Positions 16,313 through 25,256 of a DNA stretch of 64,000 bases are shown in pieces. Where the stretch lies: the NCBI GenBank assembly GCA_903840165.1, contig CAIMEY010000078.1:62001-126000 (forward strand), read 5' to 3'. The stretch is from an uncultured Myxococcales bacterium (lineage in GTDB: Bacteria > Myxococcota_A > UBA9042). The stretch's first letter is position 1. Each line of letters starts with the position of its first letter. Made by a program: the position numbers and the translations under genes. The notes below the pieces were generated by a model. It saw nothing but the letters and a program-made list of their open reading frames with translations, was not told the origin of the DNA and searched no databases.

Positions 16313-18274
16313 CTAGCGTTTGATTTGCCACCACAATGTCTGCGTGGGCGGCGGCCCTTCGGGGTTGCTAGCGCAGTGCACTTCACCCTCTGCGACGTGG
16401 TAGCCCGCCCAGTCATTCACGAAATGGACCTGCAAGCCTTTGCCATCACTGCCCAGACCATTGACGGCCGTACCGAGCCGGTCGAGCAAATCCTGCGCCA
16501 TCACGTCTTTGCCATTGATCACGGGACCAAAGGGATTGGGAATCATCATGTGGTTGTAGGTCACCAGCGAGTTCACGGTGCCAGGATTCCAGGCGATCTT
16601 GTCGTCCTTCTTGCCGCCGTCCGCGATATCCTCTGTAAAGAAGGGGATGTAGATGATCTCCTGCTCGGTCAGGCCCACTGCCGTGGCGATCTGGTCATGG
16701 TCGCCATCGACAAAGGTCTGCGCCTCTTGGCTCCACTGCATCAGGTCAGGGTCGGCCAGTGTACCAGCGATGGTGATCTCGGCGTTCTTCTCGGCATTGG
16801 TCTTCGGATCGTAATTCTTCAGGCCGGTCCAGTACTTCACATCGCCATTTCCGTCCTTGACCCACTGCTCATACATGGTCTTGCACAGCTTGCCGGAGGC
16901 CATGAGCAGCTTCCATCCGCGGTCGGTCTTGGCAGGCACATAGCTTGCAATTTCATCGACGTGACCAACCAGCAGCCAGGACGTGTTCACCTCCAGGGCC
17001 GGCCCCTGCACAAGCTGGGCGTCGTAGAAGGCCGCAGTCTCATCCAAGATTCCGGAACCATGAATGATTCGCCCCAGTGGGAAGTTGTCAGTGCCATTGG
17101 TATAGGGGGGCAGCAAATCGTGATTTCCATGGGAATCATAAGAGCTTCCAGACCACGGCTGCAGGTAGATGGCGATGATGCCCGCGTCTGGCCCGAGGTA
17201 GTTCTTGGTCAGCCAGTAGTAGGGCAGGTCCTTGTCGCCTCCCTTCTGATCGCGACCCCATGGGCGAGCGTTCGCAATGCGCATCCACTGATATTTTCCA
17301 TCCTTACCCGGCATTCCGGTCCATGCGGTCTGGAAAAAGTCCTGCGTCCACTGATCATCCCAACCGTTGTAGGTCTTGTAGGTCAAGGTCGCGGCGGCCA
17401 GAGCGGTCTTCATATCCGCAACAAATTCGCCGTAGTAGTTGGCTGAGCGAACTTGGTCAAAGGGAGACAGGTTGCCGTTGAGCACCCAGGGTGCCACGTG
17501 CAGCACGACCTTGACCAAACCGTCCGCCGCCGTATTGGCACCGACAACGACCTTGCCGGCGGCATCGGTGATGCCAAGTGTCAACTTCAGGGAGCCGTCC
17601 CAGTCGGCCGCTGTCGAGTCAATGCGGAAACGCTTGCCTTCGATGCCGAGTTCAACGCCGGTTCGCAGCAATTCCACGGGAATGTCGAAGGATTTGGTGA
17701 CAATGCAGTCATCAGCGCCCGTGCAGGCTCCGAGCTCTCCCGCCACGGCCGTCCACGTCTCGTCGGTGGTATTATGCAGGAAAATTCGGACGTTCTGCGC
17801 TCCCATGGCGTCGAGCTTGATCGTCGCCTTGGTGCCGTCGGGCGCGGTCGGCCATGCAACAACCTGTGCGCGCGCAAGGTCGAGCAGGTCGGGGTCGCCG
17901 TCGACCGTGTCGTTGTCACAGTCGCGGGCCTTGTCCTTGTTGTCGTCATCGACATTGGCCAAGAATACCGCGCCATGGGTGGTGTCAAAGGTGTTGCCAT
18001 ACTTGAGGTCATCGGCGTTGGCCGGATCTGCCGTGCCGTCGCGGTTGGCGTCGACGACCAAGCCGACCGTACCCGTCACGGTAACTGCTGCGGTATCCCC
18101 AGCATCCCCGGTGACCTTGACGTCGGTGCCTGTGCCCTGCCCGTCCGCAACTGTAGTCGTTGCCGGCGGCGACGAGGAACTGCACGCAGTAGCCGCCAGC
18201 CCGGCAAGAGCGGCGGCCGCGAGGTGAAGGCGAAATCCGCCCTGCAAAGCATTGAAAATACGAAGCTTAGTCAT
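16313..18274 (-). CDS. protein-arginine deiminase (vertebrate/cyanobacterial type) lipoprotein
   Basis: 653 residues from ATG 18274. The signal peptide ends in an Ala-Thr-Ala-Cys lipobox (Cys31). The body matches the PAD family along its length: a PAD_M-like calcium region (VVDANRDGTADPAN, FLANVDDDNKDKARDCD), then the catalytic core with DQWTQD (Asp312, equivalent of PAD4 Asp350), GHVDEIASYVP (His438 and Asp440, equivalents of His471/Asp473) and GEVHCASN (Cys634, equivalent of Cys645). LTEQEIIYIPFF and the C-terminal LWW also match animal PADs. PADs convert peptidyl-arginine to citrulline with calcium. It differs from the Porphyromonas PPAD type. The lipid anchor implies action on periplasmic or outside proteins. 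Targets unknown. Confidence 0.9.
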   Translation of the reverse strand: MTKLRIFNALQGGFRLHLAAAALAGLAATACSSSSPPATTTVADGQGTGTDVKVTGDAGDTAAVTVTGTVGLVVDANRDGTADPANADDLKYGNTFDTTHGAVFLANVDDDNKDKARDCDNDTVDGDPDLLDLARAQVVAWPTAPDGTKATIKLDAMGAQNVRIFLHNTTDETWTAVAGELGACTGADDCIVTKSFDIPVELLRTGVELGIEGKRFRIDSTAADWDGSLKLTLGITDAAGKVVVGANTAADGLVKVVLHVAPWVLNGNLSPFDQVRSANYYGEFVADMKTALAAATLTYKTYNGWDDQWTQDFFQTAWTGMPGKDGKYQWMRIANARPWGRDQKGGDKDLPYYWLTKNYLGPDAGIIAIYLQPWSGSSYDSHGNHDLLPPYTNGTDNFPLGRIIHGSGILDETAAFYDAQLVQGPALEVNTSWLLVGHVDEIASYVPAKTDRGWKLLMASGKLCKTMYEQWVKDGNGDVKYWTGLKNYDPKTNAEKNAEITIAGTLADPDLMQWSQEAQTFVDGDHDQIATAVGLTEQEIIYIPFFTEDIADGGKKDDKIAWNPGTVNSLVTYNHMMIPNPFGPVINGKDVMAQDLLDRLGTAVNGLGSDGKGLQVHFVNDWAGYHVAEGEVHCASNPEGPPPTQTLWWQIKR

Positions 18275-18443
18275 GAACCGCTCTTCTTGCCCGCGCAAGG
18301 GGGCCTAGCAACCGGGGCTGACCTGTCCGCATTGTGCGTCAGGTCGGGGACAGGAACGAAGCGTCGGCACGGTAGCGGACTCGCCACGCCAGGGCAATGC
18401 AGGGGCGTTCCCCAGATCGCTCGGCCACGCCGGCAAAGGCCGC

Positions 18444-21400
18444 CTATTTCACCTTGCCGCGCAAGTACGTATAACCCTTGGAGTTATCGATCTGCTGGAT
18501 TTGGATACCCAGCGAGGTGCCCGGCGGAATCGAGGGCGAGAAGGCCGACAGGTCAAAGGACGGCAGCGGGAAGCTGCCGAGGCCACTGCCCAAGGAATCC
18601 ACAAGCTTGGGAATCATAACGCCCTTGATGAGCGTGACGAACAGGTCCTTGAGGCCCTTGGCTTCAGCATTGATCGAGACGACTTCGAGTTCGACAAAGT
18701 CAACGCTCTTGAGGGAGAACGCGAGGTTTTTGTCTGTCGTTCCGGTCACATCTACAGCCATGACTTGGGCCGTCGCCTGCATCGTCGCGAACATGATCAC
18801 GTCCACCGGCGTGCCGCTAAACGTCAGCTTGGCGTGCAGGTTCATGTCGCCGATTTGCAGCTTCAAGTACTGATTATCCAAGCAGGTATTAATAATGGGC
18901 GGCAAGTAGAAGTCGGTGGTCAGGTTGAGGTCGGCCACGCCAAACTGCGTCAGCTGGTCCGCGTTCTGCCCGAGCGCGTCCGCCCCGATACTGAGGTTGA
19001 GCAGGCCCCCCTGCCAAACGGCAAAGAGGAGTTCGTTCACAAAGTCATCGGCAAGCCCGATTTCCAGCGCGAACTTCATCAGCGGATTGAAGATGTCCTT
19101 CTGGCCCTGGGTCAGGCAAGCCGCACGGCCAATCGAGCCCAGCACCTGATGATTGACGTTGGGCGGCGCCGTCATCGCCGCATCGAGGCCGATGAGCATA
19201 CCGCCCTGCTGCACGCCCGCTTCCTGAAAGTTGAGCAGACCTAACTTTGAGGAAAGCTTGAGTTTTACTTCAGGCCCCGTGCCGATGAACGGCTTGAGCG
19301 GCAGTTCGGTGTTGATCGCCAGGGCGCCAAGCACGCTGCCCATGGTGTTGCCGATCATGGACTGAATCTGGCTCTGGAGAATGCTCTCCAAAAGGCCTGT
19401 GAATACACCGTTGAGGAACGTATCCAGGAAGCCAATGATGCCGTTGATGGCCCCGTCGAGCAGTTTGTCTAGGCCAAACGGCGCGCTGTTGCCAACCATC
19501 TGAATCTTCATCGTCGAAATCTTGAGCGCGGTGTTCTGGGCGCTGGAAATCGGCTTGCCCGTGACGGGGTCCAGGCTGATGAGGATATCAGTGTCGATCT
19601 GGATCCAATCGGCCGTCACTTCCGCATCCATGTAACCCTTTAGACCCAAAGCGCTTACGTTGACGCGAACCGTCAGGTCCATCTTGTAGATCTTGGCCAT
19701 CAGGTGCATGCCGCCCTTGATGACCTTGAGGGTCACGTCCGGGTAGCCGCCGTTGTTGGCCGGGTCGCCAATCTTGAAGTTCTTGATTTCAATGCTGTCA
19801 ATGTTCAGACCGAGCAGGCCTTGGTTGACCGGAATGGCCGCATTGCCGAGCAAGGACTTGATGTCGATGCTGCCAATGACGACTTCGGCGACGGAAGCCA
19901 AGTCTTTGGGACTCTTGTGATCATGGGGTGGGCCCGCATCCAGGGTCGATTGCGCCATCCACACGCCGATTCCCGACTTCACCATGGAATTGACAGGGTT
20001 TGCGTTGTCCGCAGGGTACCAGAGCGTCGAGTAGTAGTAGGTCTGCACGCCGTTGGACTTGTTGCCCCATTCGTCGACGGCCTCCCAAATAATCGCGTTC
20101 ATGCCCTGTTGCGAGTCAATGTCGAAGGTGAACGAGCCGTCCGCGCCAATGGTCACGGGCAGCTTGTTGATGGTCAACCCCTTGACTGCACTCAGTTCAT
20201 CGATGCAGCTACCCTTGACTGTCACCTTGGGATCGCCTTGGCGGGTTTGGGCGCGCTGCGGATCGGTAATGAGCACGAGGGGCCCCGTCGAATCGACCTT
20301 GACGGTCAAAGAGGCTGAAAGGCTAGGATAATCTACCGACGCTGCCGTGAACTTGAAGATGCCGTCATGCTGGAACCAGTAGCTCTTGCCGCCAGCGACG
20401 ACGGTGACTTCACCAGGCGGGTCGATGGTCGCTTCGCCCACAGGCATCCCCGGAACATCATTGCCATACTGGTCCTTGCCAAGGCCGCTCAGCTGCACTT
20501 TGTCGTCCGGGGCATAGACCGGTTGGTTCGGCTTGGCGACCAGCGTCATGCTGATGGGCTTGCCAGGCGTCACGGTGAGCGTCGCCTTGTCCGCGGCACT
20601 GACACCGCTCAAGTTGCAGCCGATGTCGTAACTGCCTGACTTGGTGGTGGATACCGACGTACCCTGTAAGGTCAAACCGGTGGGAATATCCAAGGTGAAT
20701 TGCGCCGGATCCGCGCCAACGTCATTGCCTTGGGCATCCACAGCGCTGCACGAAACGGTGGCACTGCCGGCCCCCGCTTCAAAAGTGGTCGGGTCGACTT
20801 TAGCCACGGTTTTTGCGGGCTTGCCGGCAACGACGGTCAGCGTGGCCGTAGTGGTGCTGGCACTTTCGGAACCGCTGAGCAGACAGGTGACTGTGCCCTT
20901 ACCGACCTTATTTCCCTTGAGATCCAAGTCGCTAATGGTCGCAGTCGTTGGCGGATCGATCTTGACGCTCCACTTGGCGTCCTTGTTAAAGCTCGCATCA
21001 TTGCCAAAGGCGTCTGTACCAGTGCATTTGGCCTTGGCTGAGTCCCCAGCGGCGATCTGCGCCGGGTCGACTTGCGTCGATATCGTGGTGGCCGGGCCAG
21101 CATAAACGGTGAGTTTTTCAGGCGTAGTATCGCTCAGCCCGGGCACGGTGCAGGTGACATCGTACGTGCCCGACTTGTGCGCCGTGATGATCGTGCCCTT
21201 CTCAACAACGTCGGCCGCTGGTGCCACGGTGTAAGTCGGCGTCGGGATTGCAACATCCCCTGGTTCTCCGAAGCACGCGACCGTCACATCGACGCCGGCT
21301 GTGGTCGTGTTGGTCGAAAGTTTGGTCTCTATCCCTTTGAAACTAGACAACTGTCCGGGTTTCAAACCGAGCTTGATACCCGCGTCCGCGTTGGCCGTAG

Positions 21401-21530
21401 ATTTTCCAGTCGAAGAGTCGCTGCAGGCCCCGAGCAGAGCGACGAAGCTGAGCGCCATGGCCCAGTTCCAAAGGCTTGAACAGCTTGTCATCATGGGTTT
21501 TTTGGCCGTATCAAATCCAGGGACGGGCAT
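18444..21530 (-). CDS. lipoprotein with Ig-like repeats and a BPI/LBP-like C-terminal half
   Basis: 1028 residues; the first ATG (21530) has GAGGA upstream and leads to lipobox LLGAC. Residues ~45-410 hold four or so bacterial Ig-like units (pattern TxxPGKP, VxCxLSG...TATLTV), each with a Cys pair. Residues ~550-1028 resemble bactericidal/permeability-increasing protein: a QGLLGLNIDSIEIKNFKIG strand region, a long amphipathic helix before ELPLKPFIG (compare BPI LQPYFQTLPV), GLADDFVNELLFAVWQGGLL (compare BPI [20 protein letters not shown]) and the C-terminal SFPLPSFDL...GIQIQQID (compare BPI GFPLP...VVLQPH). Both lipid-binding barrels seem present. It lies 169 bp upstream of the PAD gene on the same strand. 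The fold call is by eye and needs a profile search. Confidence 0.7.
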   Translation of the reverse strand: MPVPGFDTAKKPMMTSCSSLWNWAMALSFVALLGACSDSSTGKSTANADAGIKLGLKPGQLSSFKGIETKLSTNTTTAGVDVTVACFGEPGDVAIPTPTYTVAPAADVVEKGTIITAHKSGTYDVTCTVPGLSDTTPEKLTVYAGPATTISTQVDPAQIAAGDSAKAKCTGTDAFGNDASFNKDAKWSVKIDPPTTATISDLDLKGNKVGKGTVTCLLSGSESASTTTATLTVVAGKPAKTVAKVDPTTFEAGAGSATVSCSAVDAQGNDVGADPAQFTLDIPTGLTLQGTSVSTTKSGSYDIGCNLSGVSAADKATLTVTPGKPISMTLVAKPNQPVYAPDDKVQLSGLGKDQYGNDVPGMPVGEATIDPPGEVTVVAGGKSYWFQHDGIFKFTAASVDYPSLSASLTVKVDSTGPLVLITDPQRAQTRQGDPKVTVKGSCIDELSAVKGLTINKLPVTIGADGSFTFDIDSQQGMNAIIWEAVDEWGNKSNGVQTYYYSTLWYPADNANPVNSMVKSGIGVWMAQSTLDAGPPHDHKSPKDLASVAEVVIGSIDIKSLLGNAAIPVNQGLLGLNIDSIEIKNFKIGDPANNGGYPDVTLKVIKGGMHLMAKIYKMDLTVRVNVSALGLKGYMDAEVTADWIQIDTDILISLDPVTGKPISSAQNTALKISTMKIQMVGNSAPFGLDKLLDGAINGIIGFLDTFLNGVFTGLLESILQSQIQSMIGNTMGSVLGALAINTELPLKPFIGTGPEVKLKLSSKLGLLNFQEAGVQQGGMLIGLDAAMTAPPNVNHQVLGSIGRAACLTQGQKDIFNPLMKFALEIGLADDFVNELLFAVWQGGLLNLSIGADALGQNADQLTQFGVADLNLTTDFYLPPIINTCLDNQYLKLQIGDMNLHAKLTFSGTPVDVIMFATMQATAQVMAVDVTGTTDKNLAFSLKSVDFVELEVVSINAEAKGLKDLFVTLIKGVMIPKLVDSLGSGLGSFPLPSFDLSAFSPSIPPGTSLGIQIQQIDNSKGYTYLRGKVK

Positions 21531-21681
21531 GGCGTTCCTCGCGGTAAGGCCTCACAAATGCAGGCCCGGCCAGGATAGCAGGATTTTCGCCACCGATCGA
21601 GGGTCAAAGCGCCAAGAATCCAGGGTCAGAGGCCGCCCTGCCCCAGGCCACGGCGCGAGCTGAACATCGGCCGGTGGACGC

Positions 21682-21707
21682 GGGGAAGGGGGGAAGGGGG
21701 GAGAAGG
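21682..21707 (+). repeat. G-rich tract
   Basis: GGGGAAGGGGGGAAGGGGGG followed by AGAAGG, on the + strand just past the stop codon of the aldolase gene (minus strand). It could form a quadruplex of at least two tetrads; on the aldolase transcript it would be a C/U-rich tract. No hairpin accompanies it. Confidence 0.5.
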
Positions 21708-21708
21708 A

Positions 21709-22632
21709 CTAGGCCTTCGCGTAGATATCCATGACATTGTGGAGCAATTTCACGGCGTCGTCGTGGTTGCGCTGAAAAGCATTACGCCCCATGATCGAAC
21801 CGAAGGCGCCACCTGCGGCAATCCCACGAATTTCTTCGAGAACCGCTTCTTCCCCCTTGGCCTCACCGCCGGAGAAGATCACGATTCGCCGCCCACCGAA
21901 CGCCGATTGGACAACGTGGCGCACCCGGTCGGCCAAGGTATCAATTGCAATTCCTTGTTTTTCATAGACTTTGCGAGCTGCGTCCTGCTCGAGGTGCGCC
22001 GTCGGAGGCTTGACCTTGATGATATGGGCGCCCAATTGTGCTGCAATGTGCGCGGCATAGGCAGCAACATCGATGCCCGTCTCGCCATCCTTGGACAGTT
22101 TGCCACCGCGCGGATAGGACCAAGTGACGACGGGAATGCCCTTGCGCTTGGCTTCCAATGTAATTTCACGCAGTTCCTCGTACTGTGTGTTGCGATGGCT
22201 CGATCCTGGGTAAATCGTATAGCCAATCGCGACGCAGCCTAGGCGCAACGCGTCTTCCACCGATGCGGTGATGGCGGAAATCGGCTGGTCAGGCCCGCCA
22301 AGGGAGTCGGAATTATTCACTTTCAAGATGAGAGGCACCTGTCCCGCGTACTCGTCCGCCACGGCCTCGATAAAGCCCAAGGGGGCAGCGTAGGCATTGC
22401 ACCCTGAATCCAAAGCCAATTGTGGATGGTAGCGCGGATCGTAGCCAGCGGCGTTGGCGGCAAAGGAACGAGCCGGCCCGTGTTCAAACCCTTGATCCAC
22501 CGGCAAAATCACCATCTTGCCGGTCCCGGCCAAGCGACCGTGGTTGAGCATACGCACCAAGTTGGCGCGCACACCGGGATTGTCCGAGCCATACCAAGAC
22601 AGAATTTCGCGAACGCGAGGAGTCAGGGCCAT
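21709..22632 (-). CDS. fbaB: class I fructose-bisphosphate aldolase (FbaB/DhnA type)
   Basis: 307 residues from the ATG at 22632 (MALTPRV); an upstream extension is open but lacks any family features. The protein matches the archaeal-type class I aldolase family: LPVDQGFEHGP near the N-terminus, LKVNNSDSLG, VAIGYTIYPGS, TWSYPRG, and IIKVKPP with the lysine expected to form the Schiff base, then FSGGEAKG and GSIMGRNAFQR for phosphate binding. It cleaves fructose 1,6-bisphosphate to DHAP and glyceraldehyde 3-phosphate in the cytoplasm, or runs in reverse in gluconeogenesis. It stands alone on the minus strand. Confidence 0.93.
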   Translation of the reverse strand: MALTPRVREILSWYGSDNPGVRANLVRMLNHGRLAGTGKMVILPVDQGFEHGPARSFAANAAGYDPRYHPQLALDSGCNAYAAPLGFIEAVADEYAGQVPLILKVNNSDSLGGPDQPISAITASVEDALRLGCVAIGYTIYPGSSHRNTQYEELREITLEAKRKGIPVVTWSYPRGGKLSKDGETGIDVAAYAAHIAAQLGAHIIKVKPPTAHLEQDAARKVYEKQGIAIDTLADRVRHVVQSAFGGRRIVIFSGGEAKGEEAVLEEIRGIAAGGAFGSIMGRNAFQRNHDDAVKLLHNVMDIYAKA

Positions 22633-22809
22633 CGTCAACTCACAGGCGCGCACCGGCGCGCAATGCCTCGGATGGAAGCGCAGGCGCTGCAGATTTGTCA
22701 ACCGGCCTGAGCGGTAAGCGCCGACCAAGCGTGCCCGATTGACCGATTGCCTAGGCCGTGCCAAGGTTTGGGCTCGACAGCGTCGGACGGCGCCAATTCC
22801 GGAGACCCC

Positions 22810-23175
22810 ATGCCGCAACCTCGCGAATTGCTAAAGGCCGTCATCCTGACCGTGGTGACGTGTGGCATTTACGGCATCATTTGGCTGGCGCAGTTAGGCA
22901 GTGACATCGCCCAGTTGCGCGGCGATGAACAGCCTCCGGTCACGCGCGACATCATCTTGCTGTTTGTGACTTGTGGCCTTTGGTCCTTCTTTATTGCCTA
23001 CTTTTGGACCACTTGGCTGGTCGAAGGCATTGAGCGCCAAGGAGGCCACCCGGACCGCAACCTGCCCGTGTTGGCCTTGGTTCTAGCCTTTTTCACCGGA
23101 CCGCTGGGGCCTAAGGTGCTGATACAGCAGACACTGAATGACCACCTCAATGCCCAACTGCGCAACCACCACTGA
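22810..23175 (+). CDS. small DUF4234-like membrane protein
   Basis: 121 residues from ATG 22810, with GGAG at 22801-22804. Two to three hydrophobic helices (ILTVVTCGIYGIIWLAQLG, IILLFVTCGLWSFFIAYFW, LVLAFFTGPLGPKVLI) with the repeated TCGxYGxxW/TCGLW pattern of DUF4234 proteins. In that family the pattern (T)xGIYxxYW is duplicated as here. Function is not known. It precedes the phosphatase gene by 78 bp on the same strand and may share its transcript. Confidence 0.65.
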   Translation: MPQPRELLKAVILTVVTCGIYGIIWLAQLGSDIAQLRGDEQPPVTRDIILLFVTCGLWSFFIAYFWTTWLVEGIERQGGHPDRNLPVLALVLAFFTGPLGPKVLIQQTLNDHLNAQLRNHH

Positions 23176-23253
23176 AGCGAGTGACAGCCGTACGCCCTGA
23201 TTGGCAAGCCGATTCGGCTGCTCTGGCGAGCTCGGCTGCCACGTGGACAGCCA

Positions 23254-23760
23254 ATGACTATGAATCCGCAGCGCGTTCTCTTTGTCTGCCTTGGCAACAT
23301 CTGCCGCTCACCTCAGGCGGAGGGAATCTTTGCGCAATTGGTTGCTCAGGCCGGGCTCAGCCAGTGGATCAGTTGTGACAGCGCCGGCACTTCTGATTAT
23401 CATATCGACGAGTTACCCGACCCGCGCACCCGCGACGTCAGCCTGCGCAACGGCCTCACCTTGCAGCACAGGTCGAGGCAGGTGCAGGCGGCGGACTTGG
23501 ACGACTTCGATTGGGTGATCGCCATGGACCAGAGTAATTTAGCGGCCTTACAACGCCTCGCCGGTGGGCAACGCCGCCGCTTGAGCCGAATTCACCTTTT
23601 GCGCAGCTTTGACCCTCAAAGTCCAGACCTCGACGTGCCCGACCCGTGGGCCGGTGGCGCGGGCGGTTTCGACCGAGTTTATGCCATTTGTTTGCACGGT
23701 TGCCTGGGCTTGCTGCCTCAAGTTGCCGCGCGCGTGCGGGCCGCCCCCAAACCTACGTGA
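23254..23760 (+). CDS. low-molecular-weight protein-tyrosine phosphatase
   Basis: 168 residues. The P-loop VCLGNICRSP (Cys12, Arg18) has the CX5R(S/T) signature of the arsenate-reductase-like LMW-PTP family, and VPDPW supplies the DP general-acid motif late in the sequence. DSAGTSDYH and DWVIAMDQSN match the family. It hydrolyses phosphotyrosine; in bacteria such enzymes often oppose BY-kinases in capsule control, but no such kinase is nearby. No clear ribosome-binding site precedes the ATG; a second ATG is 6 nt later. Its stop overlaps the convergent dihydroorotase gene by 8 nt. Confidence 0.93.
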   Translation: MTMNPQRVLFVCLGNICRSPQAEGIFAQLVAQAGLSQWISCDSAGTSDYHIDELPDPRTRDVSLRNGLTLQHRSRQVQAADLDDFDWVIAMDQSNLAALQRLAGGQRRRLSRIHLLRSFDPQSPDLDVPDPWAGGAGGFDRVYAICLHGCLGLLPQVAARVRAAPKPT

Positions 23761-25108
23761 GGCCGCGCATCAAAGGTGTAGCAGCGCCGTAACCAATGGG
23801 TTTTCCTTGGGGATTCCCAAGTACCTCATCGTCTCGGTACACCAATTCGCCACGCAAGACGGTGATGCGCGGCCAACCGGTCCACGTCTGGCCAAGCCAA
23901 GGACTCCAGCCACAGCGGCTCTTGAGCCAATCGCTTGACAATTGGCGAGTTAGCTTCAGGTCGCACAGCACAATGTCGGCATCCAGACCTGGCACCAACC
24001 CGCCTTTGCCGGCGATTTGATAGACCTGGGCCGGCCGCTGCGCTGTCCACAGGGCGATTTCATCCAGAGAAATGCGGCCTTGGGCGTGTTCATTGAGCAG
24101 CAGAGGCAAGGTCGTCTGCACGCCCGGCATGCCACTGGGCGCATGCGGATAACCAAGCGCTTTTTCTTGGAGCAGGTGCGGCGCGTGGTCGGAGCCGATG
24201 CAGGTCAAAGTTCCATCGCGCAGGGCCTGCCACAAGGCAAGGCGATCCGTCTCTGTGCGGATCGGCGGGTTCATCACGGCCTGGGTGCCCAAGCGGTCGT
24301 AACACTCTGGACCTGAAAGCAAAAGATGCTGTGGCGTGACTTCGGCCGTCGCCAGGCGCCGCGCGGGATGCTTGCGCAAAATGGCCAGTTCTTCCGCAGA
24401 GCTGACGTGCAGCACATGCACCGGACGCAGAGTTTCGGCTGCGGCGTCAAGCAGACGTTGCACGGCCAGCGCAGCGGTCGGCGCATCGCGCCGGATCATG
24501 TGATCCCGAGCGTGGCTAACCTCAGTATTTTGCGCGAGAAAACGCAGTCGAGTCTCATCCTCAGCATGGACGGCAACCCGGCGTCGCCCTGAGCCCAGGA
24601 CCTCGCGCAGTGTGGCGTCATCAGCGACGAGCAAGGAGCCCGTGGAACTGCCCATGAAGACCTTGACGCCGCAGCACCCAGGCATTCGCTCCCAACCGCC
24701 TAAACTGGAAGCATTTTCTTGGGTAGCGCCTAGGAAGAATCCGTAATCGGCCCACGCGCGCCCCTTGGCCCGTTGCAGCTTGTCGTCGAGCAATTCCGGC
24801 GTCGTCGTCGGCGGTTTGGTATTGGGCATCTCCAAGAAGGTCGTCACGCCCCCGGCGATGGCCGCCAAGGAACCGCTGCCGATGTCTTCCTTGGCCTGCA
24901 ACCCCGGTTCGCGAAAATGGACTTGGGTATCGATCAGCCCCGGCAGCGCGGTCAGGCCATGGGCGTCCAAGGTTCGCGCATAGCAACCCTGCAAAGGCAG
25001 AGCCAATTCGACGATGCGCCCATCTTTGATACCCAGGTCGACCCGCCGCACACCGTCTGGCAGGACGACTTCGGCTCCAACGATCGCAAGGCTGTTTGAC
25101 TGTTCCAT
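23753..25108 (-). CDS. pyrC: dihydroorotase (DDQVHFREP-type)
   Basis: 451 residues. Amidohydrolase motifs are in order: GLIDTQVHFREPG, GGVTTFLEMPNTKPPTTT, VKVFMGSSTGS (metal-bridging Lys), VAVHAED, HVLHVSSAEE, EVTPQHLLL and GSDHAPH (catalytic Asp). The NPPIR loop binds substrate. The enzyme closes carbamoyl aspartate to dihydroorotate in pyrimidine synthesis. The first His of the usual HxH metal motif is Gln here; I recall the same Q in Bacteroidetes dihydroorotases (DDQVHFREP), so it is probably a subclass feature rather than decay. A related hydantoinase/allantoinase role is less likely given the NPP loop. It overlaps the phosphatase gene by 8 nt at the 3' ends. Confidence 0.88.
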   Translation of the reverse strand: MEQSNSLAIVGAEVVLPDGVRRVDLGIKDGRIVELALPLQGCYARTLDAHGLTALPGLIDTQVHFREPGLQAKEDIGSGSLAAIAGGVTTFLEMPNTKPPTTTPELLDDKLQRAKGRAWADYGFFLGATQENASSLGGWERMPGCCGVKVFMGSSTGSLLVADDATLREVLGSGRRRVAVHAEDETRLRFLAQNTEVSHARDHMIRRDAPTAALAVQRLLDAAAETLRPVHVLHVSSAEELAILRKHPARRLATAEVTPQHLLLSGPECYDRLGTQAVMNPPIRTETDRLALWQALRDGTLTCIGSDHAPHLLQEKALGYPHAPSGMPGVQTTLPLLLNEHAQGRISLDEIALWTAQRPAQVYQIAGKGGLVPGLDADIVLCDLKLTRQLSSDWLKSRCGWSPWLGQTWTGWPRITVLRGELVYRDDEVLGNPQGKPIGYGAATPLMRGLT

Positions 25109-25256
25109 GGGGGCCGATCATGTCAGGATCCGCGCCCAGGCCGCAACCTTCGCGACGGGGCCACGGAGCCGGTTGGAGCGTCGGCGACGGGTCGCACCCA
25201 GGCAAGCGGCTTAGGGACGCCCACTGAGGCAAGACGGGCATTCTCAAGGATTTTTC

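Noticed and set aside
17439..18619. Plus-strand open frames opposite the arginine deiminase gene
   Set aside because: The minus-strand protein has complete PAD catalytic motifs; the opposite frames have none.
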